Shown here: positions 1 through 6,742 of the stretch, one piece after another
How positions within the stretch are numbered: position 1 is the first letter of the stretch
Layout of the letters: each line of letters starts with the position of its first letter
From: JBBEBE01 sp051746765
Lineage (GTDB): Bacteria; Bacteroidota; Rhodothermia; Balneolales; Balneolaceae
Direction: 5' to 3'
Length of the DNA stretch: 9,576 bases
Assembly: GCA_051746765.1 (NCBI GenBank)
Contig: JBNJFK010000076.1
Span: forward strand, 1 to 9,576
Translations under genes and position numbers: made by a program
The notes under the pieces: model-generated
What the model was told of the DNA's origin: nothing
Databases searched by the model: none
The model's input: the letters and a program-made list of their open reading frames with translations, nothing else

Positions 1-2457
1 TTGGTCGGGTCGGTTGGCACGTTCATGCAACCGGTTCAAATAGACGACAGAGACGTCCTCTATCAGATAGTGACTGGAACCGTAACTTTCGGAGTGGTCC
101 GGTTTGGAAACCGGTAGTATATCGATGGGAAGCTGGTAGAAGTAGCTGTCCGGAAGAAGAGTGATTCGATCGGTTCCCTCCGGGAGCCGGTCCAGCCCGA
201 GCCAGCGATAGAGCTCGTGAAGAGTGACAAGGTCGGGCCGGCCGCCTGAAAGTCCGGACAGAGCGTTCTGAAAGGAGCGCTCCAGATCCGGAGTAAAGGG
301 CAGGCGTTCGGCTTCATGTCCACTTCGCGTGAACCGGATCTGATAGAGCGTGTCCCGGATTCGTGTCTGGTGAATGAGTAGTTCGCCCCGTTCCAGCTCT
401 CGAAGCAGGTCGGACCCGTCCAACTGGATTTCGAACGCATCCTGTTCCTGACGATCGATTCGATTGCGCCTCGCTGCCAGAGAGGTCAACTCGTTCTGGA
501 TTTCGAACTGTTCGTTTCCACTTGCATTGACCCATTCTCGCCGCAACTGCTCCATCCGTTGCTGAATTCGCTGATTTTCGGCCAATTCTGCTTCGCTGAG
601 TCGATCGGAAAGGATAAGTGGGTGATCTGTCAGACTGGCATCGTTCATGGTTTTGAGCTGGTCCAGTCGCACAGCTGCTTCGGCAAATCGCTCCTGATCG
701 ATTAGAAGATTGGCATAGAGTTCAAACAGGTCCAGGTATGCGGGTTCGATTGTCCAGTAGCCGGTTTCCGGGTCACTGGTATGTCGCGCACGTTCGACGA
801 CCGGTCTGTAGATCTGTTGCAGGATCTCTTCTGCTCTTTCCGGTTCATCGTTCAGGATTGCAATTTTTGCACGAATCCGGTGAAACTGAACCAGGTCCGG
901 AAAGTCGAGAAGCCGGAGATTGTAGGAGGCCATGGCGTCAATCTCTTCGGTTGCCAGGCTCGGATTCTCCTGAAGCAGAGCGAGTCGAGCCAATTCCAGA
1001 TGGGCGTTGAGTACCATCCGTTCATTGTCGGTTTCCACGCCACTTGCGAGAACTTCCCGCAACACCGGTTCTGCCCGTTCCGGTTCTCCGATTACCCGAT
1101 AGAGGGCCGCCTGTTCGGTAAGCATGCGAAGATAGAGAGATTCTTGAGGAGACTCTTCGAGCAGGGTTCGTGCCCGGTCCAGGAAGACTTGCGCTTCGTC
1201 CGGCTGCTCCAGATAGTCGAGCGCAAAATTGGCAGAGGAGATCGTGAGCGTGATCAACTCTTGAGGATCATCCATCCGGGCTGCAATTTGTCGCGCCTCT
1301 TCCATCGCTCGACGAGCCGCATCCATCTGCCGATTTTTTCGGTAGTAGATGTGAAGGTTGCGGTAGATCTGAACCAGGTAGGGGTCGTTCTCCTGTTCCA
1401 GTGCAATTTCCCGTGCCTGCATCTGCATTTCGATATAGCGGTCATGATCTCCCAGTTTATAATAGACCAGACCCAGATTGTTGAGTAGCCGGGCCTGCAG
1501 AGATGGAGGGAGAGATTCGTCCCGATCGAGGATCTGCAGGAAGACCTCTTCAGCGTCCTGAAACTGCCCCAGTGCATAGAGATATCCCCCGTAGGTCGAG
1601 AGGACATCGGGTTCGGATTCTGGAGTCAGCTGCCCGGTCAGTGGAAGGGTGTGTTTTCGTTGAACTTCAAGGCTCTTGTCGATTTCTCCGTTCGTGTAGA
1701 GGGCAAAATCGAGGCCCCGATAGAGATTGCGGCGCAGGGAAGTTCCCGGAATCCAGACGAGTTCGGAAAGCTGAGGGTAGAGATCCGATATTTTATTGAA
1801 TCGACGCAGTTCATAGGCGGCCCGAAATCGTGCGGCGGCCAAGATGTCTCTTCCAATTGGATCCCGAACGACACTGCGGTCCATGTCCGGACGTTGCAGA
1901 TGTTCAAGGATCCATACGAACATCTGGTCTCCATGATCGGGGAGTCGATGGGAGTAGTAGAGCAGCAAAAACGGAACAAACGGATCCCGAATACCCTCCA
2001 GATGATCCGGGTGTGGAGGGTCTCCCTCTGCAATCCCCTCGTTCAGGGTGTGTAGCCGGTTTGAATCGACGTTGCGATAGAACCGGTCGACAAGTTCCTC
2101 GCGAATCGAAGGGTCTGCCTGAAGCTGAAGGTAGAGCAGCAGCGATTCGCTTTCGGCCTGTATGGCCATCTGCAACAAAATCCCGGTTTCGGATCGGGAT
2201 CCCGATTCACTCTCGAGCCATGCTCCCCACAAGCTGTCGGAGGCAGGTTCCAGGGTATTCCTCACCCGCTGGCTCCAGGAGGGGCTCTCCCGGTCATACT
2301 GCACGAGGGCCCAGACCGGTTCGGCCCGGTCGGGCAATCGATGGTGGGTCTCCATCCAGGTGGCCACCGCCTCTTCCGGTTCCGGAAGGGGACGGTTGGC
2401 CTCAAGCGGTGATTCGCCGCTCTGGATGAGCAGGAGTACCCATAGAAGTAGCGTCAT
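1..2457 (-). CDS. TPR-repeat protein with C-terminal CHAT (caspase-like) peptidase domain, partial
   Basis: An uninterrupted minus-strand frame of 819 codons starts with ATG at 2457 and is still open at base 1, so the C-terminus is missing. No other ATG, GTG or TTG lies between this ATG and the upstream in-frame stop (2494-2496, which is also the lipoprotein stop), so the start is well fixed, although no good Shine-Dalgarno is visible. Residues 2-12 are hydrophobic (LLLWVLLLI) and look like a short signal peptide or anchor, but the n-region has no Lys or Arg. From about residue 283 to 600 there are repeated helical pairs of TPR type, for example LNNLGLVYYKLGD and EQAALYRVIGEPERAE. About 618-678 is a charged, coiled-coil-like linker. 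From about 685 the sequence matches the N-terminal half of CHAT domains: LHELYRWL, then LLPDSYFYQLPIDIL near 765, then YLIEDVSVVYL near 796. The catalytic His and Cys of CHAT peptidases lie later and are outside the window. The protein probably senses or binds a partner through its TPRs and cleaves a target. Substrate and activity are unknown. Confidence 0.83.
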   Translation of the reverse strand, partial: MTLLLWVLLLIQSGESPLEANRPLPEPEEAVATWMETHHRLPDRAEPVWALVQYDRESPSWSQRVRNTLEPASDSLWGAWLESESGSRSETGILLQMAIQAESESLLLYLQLQADPSIREELVDRFYRNVDSNRLHTLNEGIAEGDPPHPDHLEGIRDPFVPFLLLYYSHRLPDHGDQMFVWILEHLQRPDMDRSVVRDPIGRDILAAARFRAAYELRRFNKISDLYPQLSELVWIPGTSLRRNLYRGLDFALYTNGEIDKSLEVQRKHTLPLTGQLTPESEPDVLSTYGGYLYALGQFQDAEEVFLQILDRDESLPPSLQARLLNNLGLVYYKLGDHDRYIEMQMQAREIALEQENDPYLVQIYRNLHIYYRKNRQMDAARRAMEEARQIAARMDDPQELITLTISSANFALDYLEQPDEAQVFLDRARTLLEESPQESLYLRMLTEQAALYRVIGEPERAEPVLREVLASGVETDNERMVLNAHLELARLALLQENPSLATEEIDAMASYNLRLLDFPDLVQFHRIRAKIAILNDEPERAEEILQQIYRPVVERARHTSDPETGYWTIEPAYLDLFELYANLLIDQERFAEAAVRLDQLKTMNDASLTDHPLILSDRLSEAELAENQRIQQRMEQLRREWVNASGNEQFEIQNELTSLAARRNRIDRQEQDAFEIQLDGSDLLRELERGELLIHQTRIRDTLYQIRFTRSGHEAERLPFTPDLERSFQNALSGLSGGRPDLVTLHELYRWLGLDRLPEGTDRITLLPDSYFYQLPIDILPVSKPDHSESYGSSHYLIEDVSVVYLNRLHERANRPDQ

Positions 2458-2493
2458 GAAGCAGGTGAAACGGCAGCCGTGCTGACGTCTCCC

Positions 2494-2718
2494 TTAGTTC
2501 CCGTATGGGCCTTCCGGCTCGTCGATGATCGGATCCATTTGGTCACGGTTGGTCGGGAACCAATCGGGTTGATCCGTTTGGGAAGCAGATTCACCCTGGA
2601 CAGCGGATTCACTGACGTCGCCTGTCGCATCGGTGACAGAGGATGCACAGCCGCCCATGAGGGCTACAATGAGAAGGATCGTGGCGATTCGGTAGATGTT
2701 GTCGATGAGTGTTTTCAT
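2494..2718 (-). CDS. Small acidic lipoprotein, hypothetical
   Basis: A 74-residue protein. I chose the ATG at 2718, not the in-frame ATG at 2817, because it places a standard lipoprotein signal peptide at the N-terminus: MKTLIDNIYR, then the hydrophobic run IATILLIVALMGG, then Cys24. The lipobox is L-M-G-G-C, slightly unusual in having Met at -3. The mature part of about 51 residues is rich in Ser, Thr, Asp and Glu (11 acidic residues, one Arg, no Lys) and looks disordered, ending in EPEGPYGN. No known domain is recognised. Asp is not at +2 (it is Ala), so under the enterobacterial rule outer-membrane sorting would be expected, though this rule may not hold in this phylum. It lies 36 bases upstream of the TPR-CHAT gene on the same strand and is probably co-transcribed with it. 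It might tether, regulate or be a substrate of that protein; this is inference. No strong ribosome-binding site is seen. Confidence 0.68.
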   Translation of the reverse strand: MKTLIDNIYRIATILLIVALMGGCASSVTDATGDVSESAVQGESASQTDQPDWFPTNRDQMDPIIDEPEGPYGN

Positions 2719-2783
2719 GATATGTATGTATTGGATGGTGTAGGTTAACTTGTTATGGTGTGGCCAGGGCATCCCATCGCAAT

Positions 2784-2804
2784 CAACGGGACCCCCGTCC
2801 GTTG
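2784..2804. repeat. Short inverted repeat upstream of the lipoprotein gene
   Basis: CAACGG at 2784-2789 is the exact reverse complement of CCGTTG at 2799-2804, with a 9-base C-rich loop. It lies about 65-85 bases upstream of the lipoprotein ATG, so it could be an operator or part of its leader RNA. Six-base arms can occur by chance, so this is a weak call. Confidence 0.25.
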
Positions 2805-2911
2805 GATAAACGTACACAATTCAGTGAAACTCCGTAGAATGTCTTCCAACAGAAGAGATCTTTGACTTGGAATTGTTACATAAATGGGAAAAATTAGAGG
2901 ATCTTAATTCG

Positions 2912-2939
2912 TTGACTCATAAGAAATCCTGCATATAGG
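2912..2939 (+). promoter_or_regulatory. Candidate sigma-70-type promoter for the sigma factor gene
   Basis: TTGACT (2912-2917, five of six matches to TTGACA) is followed after 16 bases by TATAGG (2934-2939, four of six matches to TATAAT). Transcription from here would give a leader of roughly 125-130 bases before the TTG start at 3074. Bacteroidota-type promoters use other motifs, so this is tentative. Confidence 0.33.
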
Positions 2940-2973
2940 CATAGAGACCGGAACGGATGTGACTCTAAAGTTT

Positions 2974-3008
2974 TCCGAACAGACAATCGCAGAAGACGTC
3001 TGTCCGGA
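2974..3008 (+). repeat. Imperfect inverted repeat in the sigma factor leader
   Basis: TCCGAACAGAC (2974-2984) and GTCTGTCCGGA (2998-3008) pair at 10 of 11 positions, with one A-C mismatch and a 13-base loop. If the promoter at 2912-2939 is used, this would form a stem in the 5' leader about 65 bases before the start codon. It is not followed by a T tract, so it is not an intrinsic terminator. It may be an operator or an RNA structure. Confidence 0.35.
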
Positions 3009-3065
3009 TCAATGAAGGACCATAAGGCACAGGGAATGGAAGGTACCGGCAAGGGGACAGAGACT

Positions 3066-3070
3066 GGAGG
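3066..3070 (+). promoter_or_regulatory. Ribosome-binding site of the sigma factor gene
   Basis: GGAGG lies only 3 bases before the TTG start at 3074, closer than the usual 5-9 bases. It is still the best support for this start, since no other start codon lies between the in-frame TAA at 3023 and TTG 3074. Confidence 0.45.
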
Positions 3071-3073
3071 GGT

Positions 3074-3643
3074 TTGTCACGCGTAGACTATTCCGAATTG
3101 GTGGAAGCGATTCAGTCGGGCAATGGTCGTCGGGCAGACGAGTTGCTCAATGAGTTGATTCCACGACTGGTGGACTATCTCCGTATTGGAATGGGTGCGC
3201 CAAGTGAGCGTGCACGGGAGGCGGTGCAGCAAGCGCTGCTCAATGTCGTGGAGAAAATTCAGGCAGAGAAGATCAAACACCATCGAACCATTTTCCGGTA
3301 TCTGATTCGAGCCTGCCGAAACGAGTATCTTCACCAAACCGGCTATGAACAGCGCTTTGATCACGAGACCGAAGCTGCGGAGGCCGAGATACAACCGGCT
3401 GCCCAACTTGCAGCTCTGCTCTCCGAGGAGCGACAGAAGATTCTGGACTCTTGTCTGGAGCAACTTGACGAAGAGCCCCGGACCTTTATCGAACACTTTT
3501 TTGCTCGTCCCGATACGACGACCCGCGAAACGAGCCGTCGGTTCGGCCTCTCCGAGGCGAATGTGAGGACCCGAAAGTCCAGGATTATCGCCCGGCTTCA
3601 CGACTGCTACAAGCGGAAGAGTCACGATGACCGATTCTCGTAA
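3074..3643 (+). CDS. RNA polymerase sigma factor, ECF-like sigma-70 family
   Basis: A 189-residue protein with the two-domain layout of ECF sigma factors. About residues 20-90 form the region 2 helices (LLNELIPRLVDYLRI, then VQQALLNVVEKI, then FRYLIRACRNEYLHQ). An acidic, variable linker follows (95-120), and then region 4 (about 122-182) with LDEEPRTFIEHFF and a helix-turn-helix at about 150-174 (RETSRRFGLSEANVRTRKSRI). It should direct RNA polymerase to a specific promoter set in the cytoplasm. The usual acidic D-A-E-D-x-x-Q segment of region 2.2 is replaced by REAVQQ, so it is a divergent member. The start is TTG: it is the only start codon after the in-frame stop at 3023 that keeps the full region 2. 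No anti-sigma factor gene follows; the next plus-strand gene is acs, 135 bases on. It is divergent from the lipoprotein/TPR-CHAT unit, which it may regulate; this is inference. Confidence 0.82.
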   Translation: MSRVDYSELVEAIQSGNGRRADELLNELIPRLVDYLRIGMGAPSERAREAVQQALLNVVEKIQAEKIKHHRTIFRYLIRACRNEYLHQTGYEQRFDHETEAAEAEIQPAAQLAALLSEERQKILDSCLEQLDEEPRTFIEHFFARPDTTTRETSRRFGLSEANVRTRKSRIIARLHDCYKRKSHDDRFS

Positions 3644-3778
3644 AACCCCTTTTTTGTGCTGTAAACGTCAAAAAAGTTCCCGGTAACGCTTGAGTTTCGT
3701 TCGTAAAAAAGAGAACATACGATGCATTGAATGGAAACGATGATCTCGAGAATCAACAATGAACCGAATTGAATTGCT

Positions 3779-5677
3779 ATGTGGTTGAATATCAAATCAT
3801 TTGATGAGTACAAGAAAGTCTACAAGGAGAGCCAGGAAGACCGGGTCGCTTTCTGGGAGCATGAAGCTGGAACTTTTTATTGGAGAAAGCGCTGGAAAGA
3901 GGTTACCAGCGGAGGATTTGAAAAAGGCGACATCAAGTGGTTTGAAGGAGGAAAACTCAATGTGACGGAAAATGCATTGGATCGCCATTTGAATGCGATC
4001 GGGAATAAACCGGCTTTTATTTTTGAGCCGAACCACCCCGACAGTTTCCGGCGGACGATCACATATCGGCAGCTGCATGAGGATGTCTGCCGATTTGCCA
4101 ATGTATTGGAGAGCAAGGGGGTCCAGAAAGGAGATCGTGTCTGCATCTACATGGCAATGACACCGGAGCTGGTCATTGCCGCTTTAGCCTGTGCACGGAT
4201 CGGTGCCGTTCATTCGATTGTATTTGCCGGGTTCAGTGCCAAAGCGTTGGCGGAGCGAATTCAGGATTGCGATGCAAAAATGCTTATTACCAATGACGGA
4301 TTGCGTCGGGGAGACAAGCACGTGCCGCTCAAGGATATTTCAGATGAAGCACTGGAGTCGTGCCCACAAGTCAAGAGCGTAATCGTATGCCAGCGAACCA
4401 ACCGGGATATCTCGTGGGTAGAGGGTCGCGACGAATGGTGGCATTTGCTCATCCGGAATGCATCCAAACGGCACGAAGCCGTCGAGATGAATGCCGAAGA
4501 CCCTCTCTTTATTCTATACACTTCCGGGTCTACGGGAAAACCGAAGGGGGTCCTTCATACCTGTGGTGGCTACATGGTCTACACAAGTTACTCCTTTCGG
4601 AATGTGTTTCAGGTTTCCGAAGATGATGTCTACTGGTGTACGGCCGATGCCGGATGGATTACCGGTCACTCGTACATTATCTACGGTCCCCTGTTCAATG
4701 GAGCAACCGGAATTATCTTTGAAGGAACCCCGACCTACCCTGATCCGGGTCGTTTCTGGGAGGTAGTCGAGAAGTACAAGGTGACTCACTTCTACACAGC
4801 ACCAACCGCCATTTGGGCACTCATGAAATCCGATCTGGATTATGTCAAAAAGTATGACTTGAGTTCTCTCAAAGTACTCGGTTCCGTGGGAGAGCCGATC
4901 AACGAAGAGGCGTGGCACTGGTATCACACTCATATTGGACAGGAGCGTTGTCCGATCGTGGACACCTGGTGGCAGACCGAGACCGGCGGGATCATGATTT
5001 CTGCACTGGCCGGTGTAACACCGGAGAGACCGGGATATGCAACCCTCCCGCTCCCTGGAATCGAGCCGGTCCTGATGGACGAAAACGGTGATGAGATGGA
5101 AGGGAACGGAGTTTCCGGGAATCTTTGTATCAAAGAGCCATGGCCGGCGATTGCCCGAACGATCTGGGGAGACCATGACCGATATCTGAAGACCTACATG
5201 AGCGCCTACAAAGGGTACTACTTCACCGGGGACGGCTGTCGCCGAGACGAGGACGGTCTCTACCGGATTACCGGACGTGTGGATGACGTCTTGAACGTAT
5301 CGGGTCACCGATTGGGTACAGCCGAGATTGAAAACGCAATCGATGAACACAAAAACGTGATCGAGTCGGCCATTGTTGGCTATCCTCACGATGTGAAGGG
5401 GCAGGGGATCTACGCCTACATGATCTGCGAAAACGATCCCAAGGATCTGAAAGCGTTCAAAAAGGAGATTCACGACCTGATTACCGACATCATTGGTCCG
5501 ATTGCCAAACCGGATAAAATCCAGGTTGTTCCGGGTCTTCCGAAAACCCGTTCAGGCAAGATCATGCGGCGAGTCCTTCGAAAGATCGCCTCCCAAGACT
5601 TAAGCAACCTTGGCGATACGTCCACACTGCTTGATCCCTCCATCGTCGAGGAGATCAAAAACGGACAGAGTGTCTGA
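3779..5677 (+). CDS. acs: Acetyl-CoA synthetase (acetate--CoA ligase, AMP-forming)
   Basis: Makes acetyl-CoA from acetate, ATP and CoA through an acetyl-AMP intermediate, in the cytoplasm; used for acetate assimilation and recycling. It is full length at 632 residues (family about 630-655). The N-terminal ACAS segment is present (FDEYKKVYKES, WFEGGKLNVTENALDRHL). The ATP-binding loop YTSGSTGKPKG is at 247-257, and the TWWQTETGG motif begins at 396; its Trp residues are known in this family to limit the acyl pocket to acetate. The hinge region follows (GYYFTGDG, then ITGRVDDVLNVSGHRLGTAE), and then the C-terminal PKTRSGKIMRR with the catalytic Lys594, the residue controlled by acetylation in other bacteria. 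The ATG at 3779 is the first ATG, GTG or TTG after the in-frame TGA at 3770. No Shine-Dalgarno is visible before it, as is common in Bacteroidota-like genomes. The 135 bases upstream (3644-3778) are AT-rich and hold no clear promoter. It is probably transcribed alone and ends at the terminator at 5698-5753. Confidence 0.97.
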   Translation: MWLNIKSFDEYKKVYKESQEDRVAFWEHEAGTFYWRKRWKEVTSGGFEKGDIKWFEGGKLNVTENALDRHLNAIGNKPAFIFEPNHPDSFRRTITYRQLHEDVCRFANVLESKGVQKGDRVCIYMAMTPELVIAALACARIGAVHSIVFAGFSAKALAERIQDCDAKMLITNDGLRRGDKHVPLKDISDEALESCPQVKSVIVCQRTNRDISWVEGRDEWWHLLIRNASKRHEAVEMNAEDPLFILYTSGSTGKPKGVLHTCGGYMVYTSYSFRNVFQVSEDDVYWCTADAGWITGHSYIIYGPLFNGATGIIFEGTPTYPDPGRFWEVVEKYKVTHFYTAPTAIWALMKSDLDYVKKYDLSSLKVLGSVGEPINEEAWHWYHTHIGQERCPIVDTWWQTETGGIMISALAGVTPERPGYATLPLPGIEPVLMDENGDEMEGNGVSGNLCIKEPWPAIARTIWGDHDRYLKTYMSAYKGYYFTGDGCRRDEDGLYRITGRVDDVLNVSGHRLGTAEIENAIDEHKNVIESAIVGYPHDVKGQGIYAYMICENDPKDLKAFKKEIHDLITDIIGPIAKPDKIQVVPGLPKTRSGKIMRRVLRKIASQDLSNLGDTSTLLDPSIVEEIKNGQSV

Positions 5678-5697
5678 TCTCTCTTTTCCGAATCACG

Positions 5698-5753
5698 AAA
5701 CGCCCATCGTCTACCCGAGGTTTTCGAATCTTCGGGTGATCGATGGGCGTTTT
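5698..5753 (+). terminator. Intrinsic terminator after acs
   Basis: AAACGCCCATCG (5698-5709) pairs perfectly with CGATGGGCGTTT (5741-5752). A second inner stem, ACCCGA (5713-5718) with TCGGGT (5732-5737), sits inside it, and a run of T begins at 5750. It lies 20 bases after the acs stop codon and just before rsmA, so it separates the two genes. Confidence 0.85.
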
Positions 5754-5772
5754 CTGTTTAAAGAACCGAAGC

Positions 5773-5776
5773 GGAG
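5773..5776 (+). promoter_or_regulatory. Ribosome-binding site that decides the rsmA start
   Basis: GGAG at 5773-5776 directly abuts the TTG at 5777 but is 6 bases before the TTG at 5783. Normal spacing therefore favours 5783 as the start of rsmA. Confidence 0.5.
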
Positions 5777-5782
5777 TTGTTT

Positions 5783-6559
5783 TTGAGTAAGATCCATCCC
5801 AAAAAAAGCCTGGGACAACACTTCCTGCATGAACAGGGGGTGATACAGAAAATCGTGGATGCCGTTACGGTTCCGCAAGGAGGTCGGGTCATCGAGATCG
5901 GTCCGGGAACCGGAGCTTTGACCGGTGAATTGATTCATCGATTTGCCCGTGTGACGGCGATCGAAATCGACCGACGCGTCATCTCAGAACTTCGGAAGCA
6001 GTATCCGGAACTGGACGTGATACAAGAGGATGTTTTAAAGGTCGACTGGGATCGACTACTCACGGATCATGAACCGGTCACGGTGGTGGGGAATCTTCCA
6101 TACTACATTACCAGCCAGATTCTCTTCTCCATCCTTGAACAACGGAATCGTTTGACGAGTGCGGTGATTATGATGCAGAAGGAGGTGGCCGCCCGGCTGG
6201 TTTCACCAATCGGAACCAAAGCGTACGGCATTTTGAGTGTCCAGACACAATTGATGAGCGAGCCGGAGCTTCTTTTTGATGTGGCTCCGGGTGCGTTCAC
6301 TCCTCCTCCCGGTGTTACCAGTTCGGTTGTTCGACTCACCTTCAACAAGCCACCACTGGCGTGCACAGACAGATCTCTGAAGCGGGTTGTTCGAACGGCG
6401 TTCCAGCAGCGGCGCAAGAAACTATCCAATTCACTCGCTCCACTCGGTACCATGCCGGAGGATCCGGCGTTTGATTATTCTCTTCGGGCCGAACGGTGGA
6501 AGCCGTCATTGTATGAAAAGTTGACAGCACGACTTGAACAAGATGGCACGATCGCCTGA
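5783..6559 (+). CDS. rsmA: 16S rRNA (adenine1518/1519-N6) dimethyltransferase RsmA/KsgA
   Basis: Dimethylates the two adjacent adenines in the 3'-terminal hairpin of 16S rRNA using S-adenosylmethionine, a late step and checkpoint of 30S ribosome assembly. It has 258 residues from the TTG at 5783, normal for the family. Visible motifs in order are PKKSLGQHFL (6-15, the family's N-terminal signature), the SAM-binding EIGPGTG (38-44), the acidic residue after strand 2 (IEID, E61), D83 in QEDVL, and the catalytic NLPYYIT (104-110). The C-terminal helical domain includes VVRTAFQQRRKKLSNSL, typical of KsgA. A TTG two codons upstream (5777) is also possible but is too close to the GGAG. It stands between the acs terminator and groES. 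A 183-base gap to groES suggests the chaperonin genes have their own promoter. Confidence 0.96.
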   Translation: MSKIHPKKSLGQHFLHEQGVIQKIVDAVTVPQGGRVIEIGPGTGALTGELIHRFARVTAIEIDRRVISELRKQYPELDVIQEDVLKVDWDRLLTDHEPVTVVGNLPYYITSQILFSILEQRNRLTSAVIMMQKEVAARLVSPIGTKAYGILSVQTQLMSEPELLFDVAPGAFTPPPGVTSSVVRLTFNKPPLACTDRSLKRVVRTAFQQRRKKLSNSLAPLGTMPEDPAFDYSLRAERWKPSLYEKLTARLEQDGTIA

Positions 6560-6673
6560 ATTTATGTCCCTAAGTCCCGTGCATTCGCCCGGTTCTTCAT
6601 CCGAATTCGTGCAATTCTCTCTTTTTTTCGAACGTTTCGTATTTGGTACGGTCCTTGCAGATGATGGCAGTAC

Positions 6674-6689
6674 GGTTGACACGTCAACC
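6674..6689. promoter_or_regulatory. Inverted repeat upstream of groES, possible operator
   Basis: GGTTGAC (6674-6680) and GTCAACC (6683-6689) are perfect 7-base inverted arms separated by AC. The repeat contains TTGACA (6676-6681), a perfect -35 hexamer, but no -10 box at 16-18 bases is clear (ACTTTAT at 6694-6700 is too close). It lies 53 bases before the groES ATG. It does not match the CIRCE arms (TTAGCACTC / GAGTGCTAA). Confidence 0.4.
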
Positions 6690-6742
6690 CGAGACTTTAT
6701 CGAGAATATCATTGTAAACCCAAACCATTGAAGGAGTCATTT

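Larger units (their letters stand above)
2719..3073. other. Divergent intergenic region between lipoprotein/TPR-CHAT unit and sigma factor
   Basis: A 355-base stretch with no convincing gene. It separates two divergent units and must hold both promoters. The part around 2850-2940 is AT-rich. I see a candidate plus-strand promoter (2912-2939), an inverted repeat in the sigma leader (2974-3008) and a smaller one on the lipoprotein side (2784-2804). A second TTGACT hexamer at 2862-2867 has no well-spaced -10 partner. No convincing minus-strand promoter was found. Confidence 0.6.

Noticed and set aside
781..1488. A 235-codon plus-strand open frame inside the TPR-CHAT gene
   Set aside because: It is antisense to the 819-codon minus-strand frame, which has TPR and CHAT patterns. 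Its translation shows no recognisable domain, so it is a shadow.
2862..2867. Second TTGACT hexamer in the divergent region
   Set aside because: No acceptable -10 sequence lies 16-18 bases downstream.
3649..3676. Perfect 8-base inverted repeat CTTTTTTG / CAAAAAAG after the sigma factor gene
   Set aside because: The stem is almost all A-T, with no T tract after the right arm, so it is not a convincing terminator, and homopolymer arms arise easily by chance.
3690..3723. Possible acs promoter: TTGAGT at 3690-3695 and TACGAT at 3718-3723
   Set aside because: The 22-base spacing is too long for a standard promoter, and TTTCGT at 3695 with 17-base spacing matches the -35 consensus poorly.
4514..5473. 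A 319-codon minus-strand open frame
   Set aside because: It is entirely antisense to acs, which is unmistakable; the translation has no family features.
6534..6731. A 65-codon plus-strand frame between rsmA and groES
   Set aside because: It overlaps the end of rsmA, runs through the inverted repeat, lacks a ribosome-binding site, and has a low-complexity translation with no known pattern.
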